DNA of 64,000 nt from Tetragonia tetragonoides (lineage: Eukaryota; Streptophyta; Magnoliopsida; Caryophyllales; Aizoaceae): NCBI GenBank assembly GCA_038025085.1, contig CM076139.1, positions 23,701,307-23,765,306 on the forward strand. Reading direction: 5' to 3'. The position numbers and the translations under genes are program-made. The stretch's first letter is position 1. Each line of letters opens with the position of its first letter. A model generated the notes under the pieces. It was not told the DNA's origin. It made no database searches and saw only the letters and a program-made list of their open reading frames with translations. Of the stretch, positions 47,055 through 59,212 are shown in pieces.

Positions 47055-48310
47055 AATTTAATATGATGGTTTAGTATCTTAATCGAAGTGTGTATGAGCA
47101 AAGTTCATGAAAGTTTGAAGAATAGCTAAAGACCAAGATTTGTGTTTCCAAAGAAACAACCATGTTGCCCTAGTGTCATCATCCACAACAGTTAAAACAA
47201 ACCTATTAATTACCTCTAGTAGGAACTCTATATGGTTTCCAGATGTCTGTATGAGTCATTTCAAAGTCACAATCAGAAATAAACCCTCAAACGGTCAGGC
47301 AGTTTCGGAAACTTTGACATGGGTCAAGGAGCACACACTTGTCTATGAACTGAATAGTATCACAAGTACAAGAGATGTGCTTAAGCTTGCTTACACAGAA
47401 CGCAGGAGCTTGTCTCAATCTATTATGCAACATAACGGAAACATCACTTTTTACAGTAGTGTTTTTAGGAGTAGAAACAGAAACAGTAGGCATACAATGG
47501 AGGTGGATGCAGAAGGGGCAGAAATATTAAGGAAATCATGCAAGATCAATCAACAAGATGCACAGTTTCTATGTGAGAAATAGTGGATGTTTGACCTTGT
47601 ATGTTGATTTTTGGTTTGTGTAAGGTTGTCTTAGGTCGGCTAGTATGTGAATAGATGGCTGTCATTTTCATATAATCAGAGGCCCTAGTCATTATCCACT
47701 CCTGGAGCATAATTGACAGAAACTGATACCTGCAAAGTATTTCATGCACAGTTGCTAAACTGCATTCACAGAGTTGGGTGAGCATGACAGAAATTTCAGC
47801 AGTTCTTCAAATAGTTGAGGGGTACATGTGATGTTACCATTGCCACTTTCAGCCTTATTAATAAAATACACATAAGCTGCAGTTTTTAACGTCAGTGGAC
47901 TGCCTATTTTTATTCCACTTCTGACCTTTGAAAGGCTTCTTCTCCCTTGGGTTTTTGAGGATACCTTTTAGATTCTGTAAGCCGGCTTGGGTATCCAACC
48001 ACAGGCCAGGATCTCTCCCTTTAATGTCCTTTGTTACCACAGACAGGACAACACCCCCCCCCCCCCGGTTTGCTGTACAAAGCTGAAGGCTCAGCATCAA
48101 GCTTCTGTACAGAACATCTCTATGTGATTCTTCTTGTTGAAGAATAGAACAAGCCATCTCAACATTTGGCAAGGGATTCACCCAAAGTAACCTGCAGTGC
48201 TGATGATTATAGTTCCTTTCTAAGCCTTTGAGAAATATGGAAAGCTTATACTCCTCATTATTATTAGATTGTATTATATTATGGTGATAACTGAATTCTG
48301 CATTCAGCAT
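47055..48310 (-). pseudogene. Ty1/copia gag-integrase remnant in protease intron 1
   Basis: On the minus strand gag sequence lies at about 48310-47860 (EEYKLSIFLKGLERNYNHQH, ACSILQQEESHRDVL). A pre-integrase part follows near 47440 (LHNRLRQAPAFCVSKLK). The integrase core begins near 47260 (FEMTHTDIWKPYRVPT, VVDDDTRATWLFL). Zinc knuckle and protease are missing and stops are frequent. No LTRs were found. It lies opposite to the host gene. Confidence 0.8.
48053..48067. repeat. Poly(C) tract
   Basis: A run of about 14-15 C inside the copia remnant. It is prone to length error. Confidence 0.9.
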
Positions 48311-48616
48311 TGTATTTCTCTTGATGAATATGTTGGTTTGATGTATTATTGGCTTTTTTTTCTGTGCTATTCAGGCTTTATTATACTAGAGTGAGACTTG
48401 ACACACCACCGAGGGAATTCAATGTGCAGATTGACACAGGAAGTGATCTTTTGTGGGTTGCTTGCAGTTCATGTAGCAGTTGTCCACAAACAAGTGTCCT
48501 TGGAGTAGTATTTCTTCTCTCAAATTGCGTATTTACAATGCTAATAGTTCTCTGGTTTAAGCTTTGTTTCACTTTGTCATAGACTAACAAAACAATGAGG
48601 AATCAACTTTGTGTAT

Positions 48617-48690
48617 TGCACTAACAGACATCTTGACTAAGGCGCTCCCAAAACAAAATTTTGAAGAGCTCAAGGTGTAACTTGGAGTCT
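48617..48690 (+). pseudogene. Copia RNase H end fragment in protease intron 2
   Basis: About 23 codons read ALTDILTKALPKQNFEELKV, the conserved C-terminal end of copia polyproteins (D-I-x-T-K-x-L-P). No more of the element is visible. It lies in the sense orientation of the protease gene, unlike the intron 1 remnant. Confidence 0.65.
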
Positions 48691-50479
48691 CAGAAATAAC
48701 TGTCAAGAAGGGGTGTAGAAAATGACACTTAACTCACAGACATAACTATTATTTGCTGTCATCACTAGTTTTAGCCTTATAAACTTCTAATCTCTTCACA
48801 TGCAATATGTATATTAATGTATGCAAGTTATGTTTATGTTTTTAATACTCATTGTAAGGTAGATGTAAGGAGTAAGAACTCCTGGGGGACGTATAAAGTC
48901 AGAATTACATGTATGACAACAAAATCATTTCTTACTTATCTCTCTATAAAGCTAACAAAATTTGTGTTTATTTCATTTGTGTTGATAGGTTGAGCTCAAT
49001 TTATATGATATTGCTAACTCAACAACTGCTGACCTACTATAATTATCCCTAGCTTTCAGCATGTTTAGATTATTTCTGGAGATATTTGGAGAAAGCATGT
49101 TCAAACTTCATATTATCTCGTAATTGATCATTTAAAAATAGTGAAGCTGGTTTCCCGTTGAATTTCTTTTTAAGATTAAAGAAGATACAAGCTCAACTCT
49201 TATGTTTTTATGTGGTGGATACAGGTGCAGCACTTATAAATCTGGGAGTTTGAACGAATCACTTCATGCTCTGGATGGCATCTTTGGCTTTGATCAACAG
49301 GAATCATCTGTTGTATCACAATTGGCTTCCAGGGGCATGACACCTTGGGCATTTTCACACTGTCTAAAAGAGAATGGTGGGGGTATACTGGTCCTTGGTG
49401 AGATGTTGGACCCCAATATCATCTATACACCATTTGTCCCTTCACAGTATGTTCTCTAATCTAATCTGTACTGGAAAATTAAGTCTTTTTTATCATGTAT
49501 TACATGTATCAGTTATTTTTTAACACTTTTATGCTTGGCTCCTAGACAATACCTTCCTCTAACTCACTTTGCCACATTTTCTCTATGCTTTGTAAAATAA
49601 TTAGCTGCCTTTAAAGAACCAATGAAAGTTATTATGACTTGAAGATGTTTTATCATCAGCTTTCTTGCTACTTGGTGTTTCTCTTATGGTTGATTTATAC
49701 TTTCTTTACTTCTGACTGATAAATCCTACCTTCAGAAATTTGACTTCTCTGAATCTGAAAATTTTCAGGCCTCTTTATTATGTGGACCTGCAGAGCATTG
49801 CAGTCAATGGTGACCCATTGCCCATTGACCAGGCAGTGTTTGCGACTTCACTCGACAGAGGAACATTTTTTGATTTTGGAACAACCTTAGCATATTTGCC
49901 TGAAGAAGCTTTTGATATTTTTGTCAGTGCGGTGAGTTCTTCCTTTGCCTGTCACAACATTGGAACTAGATGTTTCCTGTTGTGCCTAAAGAGTGCTCTT
50001 TAATAGTCAATGGTTGCGTTACATGTGACAGCCCATGCGTTTTCTTTTATTCTGGTGGTTTGATGTTGGTTTTAGCTTGCACACTTGACATAACTAGTCC
50101 GACATTTGTTCATGATAGGTTTTTTGGAATTTGTTATTACATGAGTAAATGAGCTCCTGAATTATGATCTTGCTTCTTAATTGATAGTTGAACAATAGAA
50201 AACGTTTTGCAAGTAACCAGACTCTTTGTTGCCAATTCTTTGTTGCTAATGCTTCTGTCTAAGAAGATTATTGTACTATTTCACTTGGCATTTCTTACAA
50301 AAGCTCTGCGGCTGATCATAGCCCCAGTAAGGGATTGCTTGCCAAACGCCAACCATATGAGCCATCTCAGTCAGTATAGGATGATGGTGTTGTATTTATT
50401 TGCTATATCCTAGTAAAAATAAAAAAATAAAAAACAAAGGTTTCTATGATTGGGGTACCAAAAGGTTGACAAAAGCTAC

Positions 50480-50497
50480 CCCTCCCCCCCCCCCCTC
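50480..50497. repeat. C-rich tract
   Basis: CCCCTCCCCCCCCCCCC-type tract in a protease intron. Length is uncertain. Confidence 0.85.
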
Positions 50498-51710
50498 CCT
50501 CTTGTTTTTCTTTTGTCAAAAGTGCCAGCAGATCACAGACTATGGTTTGCGCTAGCATATAAGAAATGTAACTATTTCTTGATAATGTTGAGTCTTCCTT
50601 GTGCCCTACTATGGAGGATGTAAAAGAGCTCCAGTAGTCTTTTAATTTTGGTTTCTTATTTCGTATGCAGCTAAATGCTAGAGTGTCACAATCTGTGAAG
50701 CCTACTTTTTCGGGAGATGGCCCATGTTACTTGGTCACCACGAGGTAATTATGTGTTTCTCGCGATTCTTTCAATATCTGTGAGGGGAAAGTGATAATTC
50801 AGTTCTGAATTGCCTTTATTATGTTTTCAGTTTAAGTGATCTGTTCCCTCCTATAAGTCTGAACTTGACTGGTGGTGCATCCATGGTATTGAAACCAGAA
50901 GAATACCTTATTCATAGGGGCGCTGTCGTGAGTCCTTCATCTTTGGTTTTGCTAGGAGTGATCTTTGTTCTATCATATAACTGTGTTGCTTAATCAGTGC
51001 TTTATGTACTTGAACAGGATGGTGCTGCATTCTGGTGCATGGATATTTTGAAAATGCATGGTTCAAAAGTAACAATTCTGGGAGGTTAGTCTGCAATTAC
51101 ATGTTTATGTTCATTTAGAAGGCCCGCCTTAAGGAATGTACAGGAATGCCATATTGTCTTATCTTTGATCACCTTGTCAAGCAATGAGCACAACTTGCTC
51201 AGTATGGCGTAAAAACATAATAAGGCCAGGAGTTTGCATAAGACATCATATAGTTTAAACAGAGGCTGAACATTTAGTTCCTTTCTAATGCCAACATTTC
51301 TGCTCACTAAAATGTTAATGCTCAACATGGAACATGGAATATACTAAACTCTCACTGATGATATATTTGGGTTATTGCAGACCTTATTCTAAAGGACAAG
51401 ATTGTTGTGTATGATATAGGGCGTCAGAGGATTGGATGGGCTAACTACAGTTGTAAGTTTCATTGAAAAAAATCCGTTGTGATATCTCCAGGTTACCTAC
51501 TTCTGTGAAAGAAAGTCTGACTTATCTTCTTTTAATTTTTGGTTTCAAATTTCAGGTTCCTTGCCTTTAAATGTCTCCGTCACTTTGCCTAATATTGGGC
51601 AACGCAGTTTTAGCAGCTCAGAAAGGAGTTTACTCTTTGAGGCTATATTTGTGCAAAGTTTGTTATCTATAGGCTTCCTGATGCACATTGCAGCGAACAA
51701 CGAGCCATGA

Positions 51711-52424
51711 GCACCCAAGAAAACCATTCTGAGCATGCTTTGGTGTTTTCTTTCTGTACCTACGTGAAGTTGATTTGAATGCCAATGGGCTTGAGTGTAA
51801 TCTTGTGGTATGTCTGTATCAGAATCAGAATCAGAATCAGACGGGAATCCTAGTTCTTGTCAGGTTATGCGGCGGTGTTGTATCTTAGCTCTGGTTTTTT
51901 TTTTTTTTTTTATGTGAGGAACCCGCAACCACTACTCTTAGGTCTAGTTAACTCCATATCTTTTAGTTTGTATTCACAAAATTCTCAAAATTTAGCCTTG
52001 ATTTCAAAATCATAATCCGTGATTTAATTTGTGAGAGCTGTTTTAATTTAAGTTTCTATTTTTATCCATATATACCAAAAATAGTGCCTTGAGTGCTAAG
52101 TGGTGGTTGGTATGGGTGCATCAAGTGTTATCAGAGCTCCAAGTCATTATGCTCTTATATATTGGAAATTAATTCTCAATATATAGTGAAGTGCTGAAGA
52201 GATCAATTAAACATTAACTTTTAATGGAGTCAAAAAGATTCAAACTCTTTGGCTTTTGAATGTTTAAGGATTAAATCAAAATGGCTTATCAAAATCCTAT
52301 GCACTTCTTATTTGTTGCAGAGCAGATGGTTGTTGGATATTGGAATCAATGGTCAAACTGAAACAGTCTCTATGTTTCATAGAAGTAAGATTGAGTACAA
52401 TTGATCCCCCAACTCTTAACTGCC
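51711..52424. other. Downstream of protease gene; possible LTR-element remnant
   Basis: After the protease 3' UTR, TGTTATCAGAGCTCC at about 52126 resembles an initiator tRNA-Met primer-binding site with one change, suggesting the edge of a lost LTR element. No LTR could be matched. Confidence 0.35.
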
Positions 52425-52456
52425 TGGGCGGGAGTCTATTCAAAGGTATTTGGGAG
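52425..52456 (+). mobile_element. Diverged SINE fragment (tentative)
   Basis: GGGCGGGAGTCTATTCAAAG and the following TATTTGGGA resemble the complement of the GGCTCCCGCC end of the SINEs at 20.6 and 34.7 kb, with several changes. The tail was not found. Confidence 0.35.
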
Positions 52457-52676
52457 AGCTGTAGAAGAGAAAGAAGAATTGGAGGTACAAGTCCTTGGCG
52501 GTTCCTAGTTCCCGCTGTTGTTTGGTTACTTATCACTTTAAGAGAAAAAGTAAGACAGATGAAAGAGAAGCGTGGAAGGTAAAAGTAGCCATCCATGAAC
52601 CTTTCTCTTACAAACCATATTCTCTAATTGGTCCAATCGTAGCGTCCTATCCTATCCCACAATGATTGCGGGGGAG

Positions 52677-52855
52677 TATTAGAGAATATTATAATGAATA
52701 ATCCCACACACAATGCTTGATCATTATTGATATTGAAGACCCTATATATAGAGATACAAGATCCCTATATATGATAAATCACTAATACAAGATATTCTAA
52801 AAGATCCTCACAATATAATGAGAATGTTGTAGATACACTATAATATTCTCTAATA
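52677..52855 (+). repeat. Short solo LTR-like element
   Basis: It begins TATTAGAGAATATTATAATG and ends in TATAATATTCTCTAATA, so its ends are inverted copies. It is preceded by a polypurine-like GCGGGGGAG (52668-52676). It resembles a copia LTR (TGTTAGAGAATATT type) with the terminal TG/CA mutated. A 16-base direct repeat CCATCCATGAACCTTT flanks a larger block (about 52588 and 52871). Confidence 0.5.
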
Positions 52856-53039
52856 GTCGGATCATATAGACCATCCATGAACCTTTACGAAAGAGAGTTT
52901 GATGCATTTTTCATCAACTCATAACAAGCCTAAGAAAATAGCTTTGAGGTAAGCTCCCGTTTGGCTCAAGTTGTGGATTATTACCAGTCATGCATCATCT
53001 TCAAGTACAGACCCAAAGAAGATCGAGAGAAGAGTCATG

Positions 53040-54180
53040 CAAAATTACAAGCATCCCTACTAATGCCCTAAGCCCCTAATGGATGAATATATAGCCCTAG
53101 TAATCATATGGTAAAGTTTTCTAATGATTATTTTGAAAATAATAAGTTCTAAGTCACTTAACTAAAAGGAAATAAAATAAGCGACCTAATACATAAGGTA
53201 GTAAAATAAATAATTAGATGAATATTTCCTACATGGCTACATATGGGCCCAACAATCATAATTATAATTGTACGTAATATACTGATCCCCCATGTTATTT
53301 TAGGGTTCCAATTTATGTTCCCTTCAACTTTATAATTATTAATGTACTTCCTCAGGACCACAAATAAAATTACATTGGACTTTTTGCGTTCTTCAAGGCA
53401 GTACTTTGACCGCATATAACTTTGAAAAAACAAGAAACAAGCAAGCATTGAAATATGTTTTGCTATTCTAAGGTTTACGTCTAAAACTTCTTCTTTTTTT
53501 TGAAAAGTAGTTATGTATACATTAGATATTTAAACTGATTTTACCACAAAAGAAGAATCATATCTTTGGAATGTTAGTTGTACACTTACATCAACATAAG
53601 AGTATTGGCGTACCAACATCAAGCATTGAAAGACTTCTTTGAAACTATTACCTGTTGGATCATGTAACATATGGGATGAGTTAATTAATAGTTAATGTAA
53701 ATTGATGATAAGAGTGTAAGTTAGATAATATGCCCTATAAAGTCATAGTAATCTTATTATATGGCATTCATGATATTAAATGGATTATATAAATGTTTAT
53801 CCATATATTACTAATAGTTTTTCATAAGTGACAATTACACTTTGATTTTCCGATGAGATTAATAATCCCGTTATATTAGTTTTATTATGTAATCACAGTC
53901 CGTGCAACGCACGGGCATACTCACGAGCATCCACCTAGTTTACAATATAATTAGGATTTAACCTTTGGATACATGGAAACATATGAGTTTGCTAGACGAT
54001 GATACTAGTGACCAAACGCGCCGATTTGACATTTCTACAAGTTGAAATAATTATCAAAATTCTACAATGTTACTCAACACCAGTATAAGACTTCTTAACG
54101 CATATATTTGTGCGGCATTCTTTCCAAAAATACCCTTAGCAATCTTGTATTTGGGTCACGCAATGGTATTATGCTGGGGT
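53040..54180 (+). repeat. Block similar to 58390-59410
   Basis: GATGAATATATAGCCCTAGT and following bases (53083-53200) match 58419-58545. TACTAGTGACCAAACGCGCC through CTTGTATTTG (54003-54152) match 59262-59395. The order is conserved; the middle parts differ. It is either a diverged duplication or two copies of one large repeat. Confidence 0.6.
53893..53937 (+). mobile_element. Helitron-like 3' terminus (tentative)
   Basis: A hairpin CCGTGC-aac-GCACGG is followed 20-odd bases on by CCTAGT. Layout and words match the minus-strand site at 2143-2190. No 5' end identified. Confidence 0.3.
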
Positions 54181-54586
54181 TTTTTGATAAAAAGATTTAC
54201 ATTTACTAATATATAGAGTTTATGTTTAGCAATCCGCAAAGTCTATTATCGTTCCACAACATTTCGAATCACTATATTATCATTTCCGACAGAGTCTATG
54301 ATCTAGTGAAAAAAAATATTAATTTAGTGTCTCTAACCCAAAAGGAAGGATCTTCTTGTGTTATTTATTGTCATTATATTCATTGTTTATTTTCAAATAA
54401 ATGAAAATCTATAGATTTGGAAAAGTAAAGATGTAAATCACATAAGATCAATCAATATTATCACTTATCATATTATTTTTCAATAGCTGACCTATATAAG
54501 AATGTAAATTACATAACAATGTCCTATAACTTCACCTTGTTTCAAGAGAGTTTGATCGGCTGAAAGCTTTTTCTTCTTTTTTCATT

Positions 54587-55720
54587 ATGGCTTGGAAGAT
54601 ATCATTCATACCTCTCTTTCTAGTGATGATATTACTTATTTCTTTTGATAAGTACTTTAATTATTAATTTCAATTTTATATCTAGATTAATGCATATTTG
54701 TCATAAAATAATGCAATTAGAGGTACATGTATATTTGAATTAAGTTGAAGTATTAACATTGTAAATACGGACAAAAACTCTTTTATAATTTGGGGCATAA
54801 TACATAGATTAATAAGTAACTAGTTATCACAGTTTCACAATCTAGATAATTATACTTTTTCTATTTACGTTATTCACACGTTTATTTTACTTTTTTTCTA
54901 TTGAATAATTCTATAGAAAGACTCTCAACTTCAGTTAAAATAAAAAGGATAACAAATCTCGCATGTGTTTCAACAAAAAAAAAAAAACATGATTCAATAT
55001 ATAGGATGAAAATTATAGGATAACTCTTGATCAATGGCATATTAGGTAAATTGACTCCATCCGTCCAAACTTATCACGATACTTACTTTTTCAAGGTCTT
55101 CAAAGTGATATTTTGACCGAAATTATTTATGAAAGTAAAAACATTAAATTTGTAAAACGATGATATGCTTTTTATATTGTAGAAAGATGATATATTTTGA
55201 AGAAAGGTTTCAAAAGAAATTTAATGAAAACACTCTCATTTCATAAACCAATCTAATTGTAAGAAAAGTTACATATACGAATGGCTAGGTAAATGTGGTT
55301 TGAGCTACCGTGAGTAGATATTGTTACTAATTGTTTTACAATTTTAAGATTAAACCAATAAACTTACCCTCTACATTCCCATATATGTGATAACTAAATA
55401 GCTCCTAAGTATTTTATTATCTCATTTTACACATTAGTTACAATCACATACTTACATACATCTAGAAACACTTACATGTGAATAACATCATTCAACACCA
55501 TACCTATATAAAATGACAACTGATTTGTATTAAATTTTATAATAATTGAAAAACAGGTACTACCAGTTGTGCACTTGCTAAAGGAGGAGTGCCTCGTGAT
55601 GGATGTCCATGCTTTAACCAACCTAATTGTACTCATGATAATTGTCAAAAATCTTGTAACCCAGGCAACGGATCATGTAATATGATTGGTATTTGTTGTT
55701 GTGTCAAAGTTGATAATTAG
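54587..55720 (+). pseudogene. Small secreted cysteine-rich peptide gene, possibly splice-defective
   Basis: Exon 1 (54587-54647) starts at an ATG and encodes a hydrophobic signal peptide (MAWKISFIPLFLVMILLISF). Exon 2 (55557-55720), after acceptor AACAG, encodes about 54 residues with ten cysteines in the order C-x11-C-x-C-x5-C-x4-C-x3-C-x6-C-x5-CCC, ending at TAG. The mature peptide would be secreted and disulfide-rich, of the broad kind that includes defensin-like peptides, but the spacing does not fit the classical defensin pattern and I assign no function. To keep frame, exon 1 must end at TTTTG with the intron starting ATAAGT instead of GTAAGT. The next GT (at 54651) would shift the frame. 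So the gene is either inactivated by a G-to-A donor change or uses a rare AT donor. Confidence 0.65.
55056..55110. mobile_element. Stowaway-like MITE end (tentative)
   Basis: ACTCCATCCGTCCAAACTTA resembles the CTCCCTCCGTCC terminus of Stowaway MITEs. It lies in the intron of the Cys-rich peptide gene. No matching right end was found. Confidence 0.35.
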
Positions 55721-56455
55721 AGACAATTACATGTCTTTTTAATAAAATAATTTATTGATTCACACATGAAGCATATGTAATTTTTACACATTAATCTATT
55801 TGCTATTTATTTTCAGAGATGGAAAAAGAGATATAGTAATGAAATTACATCACATCTCACGAAAACAACAATGGTTAAATCATGATCTCAATAGTTGGAA
55901 CCTCCATACTCTTTCTCTCCTTTCTCTTCCTTTCTCTCTCCTTCCTCACCACTCTCTCTCCTTCCCCCTTCCCAACTTGCACATTTAATATCACCTTATG
56001 ATGAGATTAGGGTTCTTCCTAATCATGAGAGTAGGCAAGAATTTGTGGGAAAACAGTATTTTGATCAGGGTGTGTACACTTTTCGAGAAAGAAAATATGC
56101 GTAGAATGCACTTGCAAGTCACAACTTGATTCTAAGTTGCATTTGCTTGCAACTTGAATAATACAAATTAATCCAGAATAACACTGAGATTATAGACTAG
56201 TGTAATTAACATAGGTTGTGTTATTCGATCATAATGATGCATATGCACAATCACCCGTGAATCAATAACAACAAGATTGAAGTCTTACAAAATCAAAGAA
56301 ACAAACTCATGAAAACTGAACTTAAAATTATACAACAATTCCATAGGATGATCTCAAAAAAAAAAAAAAAAAAAACAAAAACAATTTCATTGGAGTGTTA
56401 AGAAACAACCATTATTTTGAATCGAATTTTCCTTCAACTAGAAGAAGAGCCATAT
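55721..56455. other. Intergenic DNA, nothing firm
   Basis: A short frame from an ATG near 55881 gives a Leu/Phe/Ser-rich, signal-like 39 residues; it is too short and low-complexity to call. A poly(A) run lies at about 56349-56372. Confidence 0.4.
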
Positions 56456-56625
56456 AAATTTTTAGGAAAATAAAACCACCTTAGGTTTTGCTTGACTTGC
56501 CAAGAACCCCCTTAAGTTTTCAACTTTGGCAGGTACCCCCTTTAAAATAAAAAACTCTTTACCTGGCAACCCTTGTTCTCTTTTCCAGCCAATTTAAGGT
56601 AGAAGTAGACCAAAATACCCTCACG

Positions 56626-57298
56626 TAGACCTATCAATTGGGTCGGGCGGGTCGGGTTCAGGTCGTGTCGGGTTAGGCTCACAGCGGGTCGGATCATTTC
56701 GGGCTCGGGTTGAGAAATGCTCGACCCTGACCCAGTAATGTCAGGTTCGGGTCGACCCACCAGGTCGAGTGACCCAATAATTTTTTTTTCTTCTTTAATT
56801 ATATAGCCAATTTATGCTTTCAAATGGTATATTTGTCAATTTATACTCTAACTTATAACTTGTATTAACTACGTACGTGTATTTTTACACGTTTTTGGTA
56901 TGTATATACGACTATATGATATTCTTTATACTTTTTTTTTATTTATTCGATGAGTTGTGCTTTATATTTTCGTCCATTTTAGCGTAGTTAAAAGCAAAAT
57001 TTCTTATTTTGAGAGAACAAATAGGAAGAGAAAAAGTTAATGAAAGAAAAAAAAAATGTTTTATTTGTTTTTTAGGATTTTTTAGTCGAACTTTTTGTTT
57101 ATAATTTCAAATTGTTCTATTTTTCGGGTCAAACGGGTTGACCCACTAACGGGTCGGGTTTGACCCAAAAAACACCGGGTTAATCGGGTTCGGGTCAAAC
57201 CGGGTTCCGAGTCGGAAAATCAGTGTCAGGACCCTGAAAAGACGGGACGGGTCGGGTCGGGTCGGGTTTTCGGGTCGGGTCGGGAATTGACAGGTCTA
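56626..57298. mobile_element. hAT-type MITE with GGGTC repeats
   Basis: The terminal inverted repeat is TAGACCTATCAATT and AATTGACAGGTCTA (one mismatch). A perfect 8-bp target duplication CCCTCACG lies at 56618-56625 and 57299-57306. Both subterminal regions carry runs of the GGGTC/CGGGT word around an AT-rich centre. It was inserted into the left arm of the Mutator-like element. Confidence 0.93.
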
Positions 57299-57833
57299 CC
57301 CTCACGTACACTGCACTTGCACATGACTCACTTAACTCTAATTTTACCTCTGTAATTTGCCCCTTTGTCTAAATAGGCTAGTTAGTTAGTTAGTAATAAT
57401 TCCCTAAAAAGTCAGAAGATCTACGCCTTAACTTAGTCACTCTTCTCTCACTCAGCAACACCCAAAGAAAAAAAAACCCCAAATCCCCCATCTCAATCCA
57501 ATCCAGCTTCCCCTCTATCTTTCTCTCTCCTCGATCCACAAATTTTCTTTCTCGTTTTAATTAACCCATCATCTTCACTCCTTCATATTCATTAACAACT
57601 TCTCTTCGAGTCCCATAATACCAATCAACTTCCCTTTTACCTTTTTTTCTCAACATTTGCAAGTGCTTTTCTCTCAAGTAATTCTCTCTTTCTCTCTCTC
57701 CTCAATTTCTCTCAATCAATCTTGCCAATGTTGCATTGACTATGGCCGACGTTTGTCGATTTCAAGGTCGTTTAGAATTGTTGTTTTTGTGGTGGTTGTG
57801 TTCTTATGAATCTTGATATGCGCATTTAGAGCG

Positions 57834-58085
57834 ATGAGTAGCCGGAAAAACCCTAAACTTCTCAGATCACTCCTTTCTGGAAGTACAAAATCAAGTAATG
57901 AGTGTAATTACGAAAGTAAAACATATATACCAATTAAAAGCCTCGACTTATTTGGTGGCGTTGGCTATGTGGCCTGGGAAAATACTTGTGGGGGGGGGGG
58001 GGGGGGGAGGGTGTTATCCAACTCTCCCAAACACACAGATGTTAAACATGAAATTTTAGTGAAGAGATTGATGAGTGTGGGGTGA
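57834..58085 (+). other. ORF-like segment inside the Mutator-like element
   Basis: ATG at 57834 opens MSSRKNPKLLRSLLSGSTKS and stays open for 83 codons, through an 18-G run at 57990-58007 that becomes poly-Gly. It is preceded by about 400 bases of CT-rich leader-like sequence. No family was recognised. It may be a transduplicated gene fragment. Confidence 0.3.
57990..58007. repeat. Poly(G) tract, 18 bases
   Basis: Uninterrupted G-run in the element interior. It could form a G-quadruplex; length is prone to sequencing error. Confidence 0.9.
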
Positions 58086-58559
58086 CAATTGGGGAACAAA
58101 GCAGAGGACACTGAGAGTGAGAGTGGAAGTTTTAGTGAGAGAGATATGCTTTATTTGGAGTGATTGGGAGCAATTACAGGGGTTAAGTTGGGTGAGTAAA
58201 ATTAGAGTTAAGTGAGTCGTGAGGGTATTTTGGTCTGCTTCTACATTAAATTGGTCGCAAAAGAGAACAAGGGGTGCCAGGTAAGGCGTTTTTTATTTTA
58301 AAGGAGGTACCTGCCAAAGTTGAAAACTTAAGGGGGTTCCTAGCAAGTCCAACCAAACTTAAGGTGGTTTTCACCAAATTTCCAAAATTTTAATCATCCT
58401 TACTAACACCCTAAAAGATGAATATATAGCCCTAGTAATCATTATTTGAAAAGTTTTCTAGATGTTGTTCAAACAATAATATTCACTAAAGGAAATAAAA
58501 TAAGGAAACTAACTAAGGTATTAAAGTGAGTAAAAGAAGAAAATTTTCATGCATAGGTG

Positions 58560-59212
<653 letters not shown>

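Larger units (their letters stand above)
46206..51710 (+). pseudogene. A1-family aspartic protease gene lacking the flap exon
   Basis: The family is secreted or membrane-anchored plant pepsin-like proteases. Inferred exons are 46206-46438, 48375-48504, 48989-49042 (ends in a stop), 49225-49446, 49769-49931, 50671-50744, 50831-50927, 51018-51084, 51381-51452 and 51556-51710. GT/AG sites and phases join correctly except around the third exon. A signal peptide (MIVSLVFLSLAWSSVAS) leads to FPLERVHPG. The first catalytic motif DTGSDLLW is intact. The third exon reads VELNLYDIANSTTADLL then TAA. The following part in relatives, with the flap Tyr (QYGDGSGT-type), is absent before [20 protein letters not shown]. 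The second motif reads DFGTT where DSGTT is normal. A hydrophobic tail ends the protein. Most likely a pseudogene; a non-catalytic product is the alternative. Confidence 0.85.
56465..58383. mobile_element. Mutator-like long-TIR element with nested MITE
   Basis: Arms of about 160-190 bp are inverted copies (AACCCCCTTAAGTTTTCAAC near 56505 and its complement near 58320). The target duplication is AAATTTTTA at 56456-56464 and AAAATTTTA at 58384-58392 (one mismatch). There is no transposase. The interior from about 57420 has a CT-rich leader-like block followed by an open frame from 57834, possibly captured host sequence. A hAT-type MITE interrupts the left part. Confidence 0.88.

Noticed and set aside
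54648..54660. U12-type AT-AC intron in the peptide gene
   Set aside because: The start ATAAGT lacks the ATATCCTT donor consensus and the intron ends in AG; a mutated GTAAGT donor is simpler.
55881..56000. Signal-peptide-like 39-codon frame
   Set aside because: CT-rich low-complexity DNA gives Leu/Ser/Phe/Pro by chance; there is no downstream coding region.
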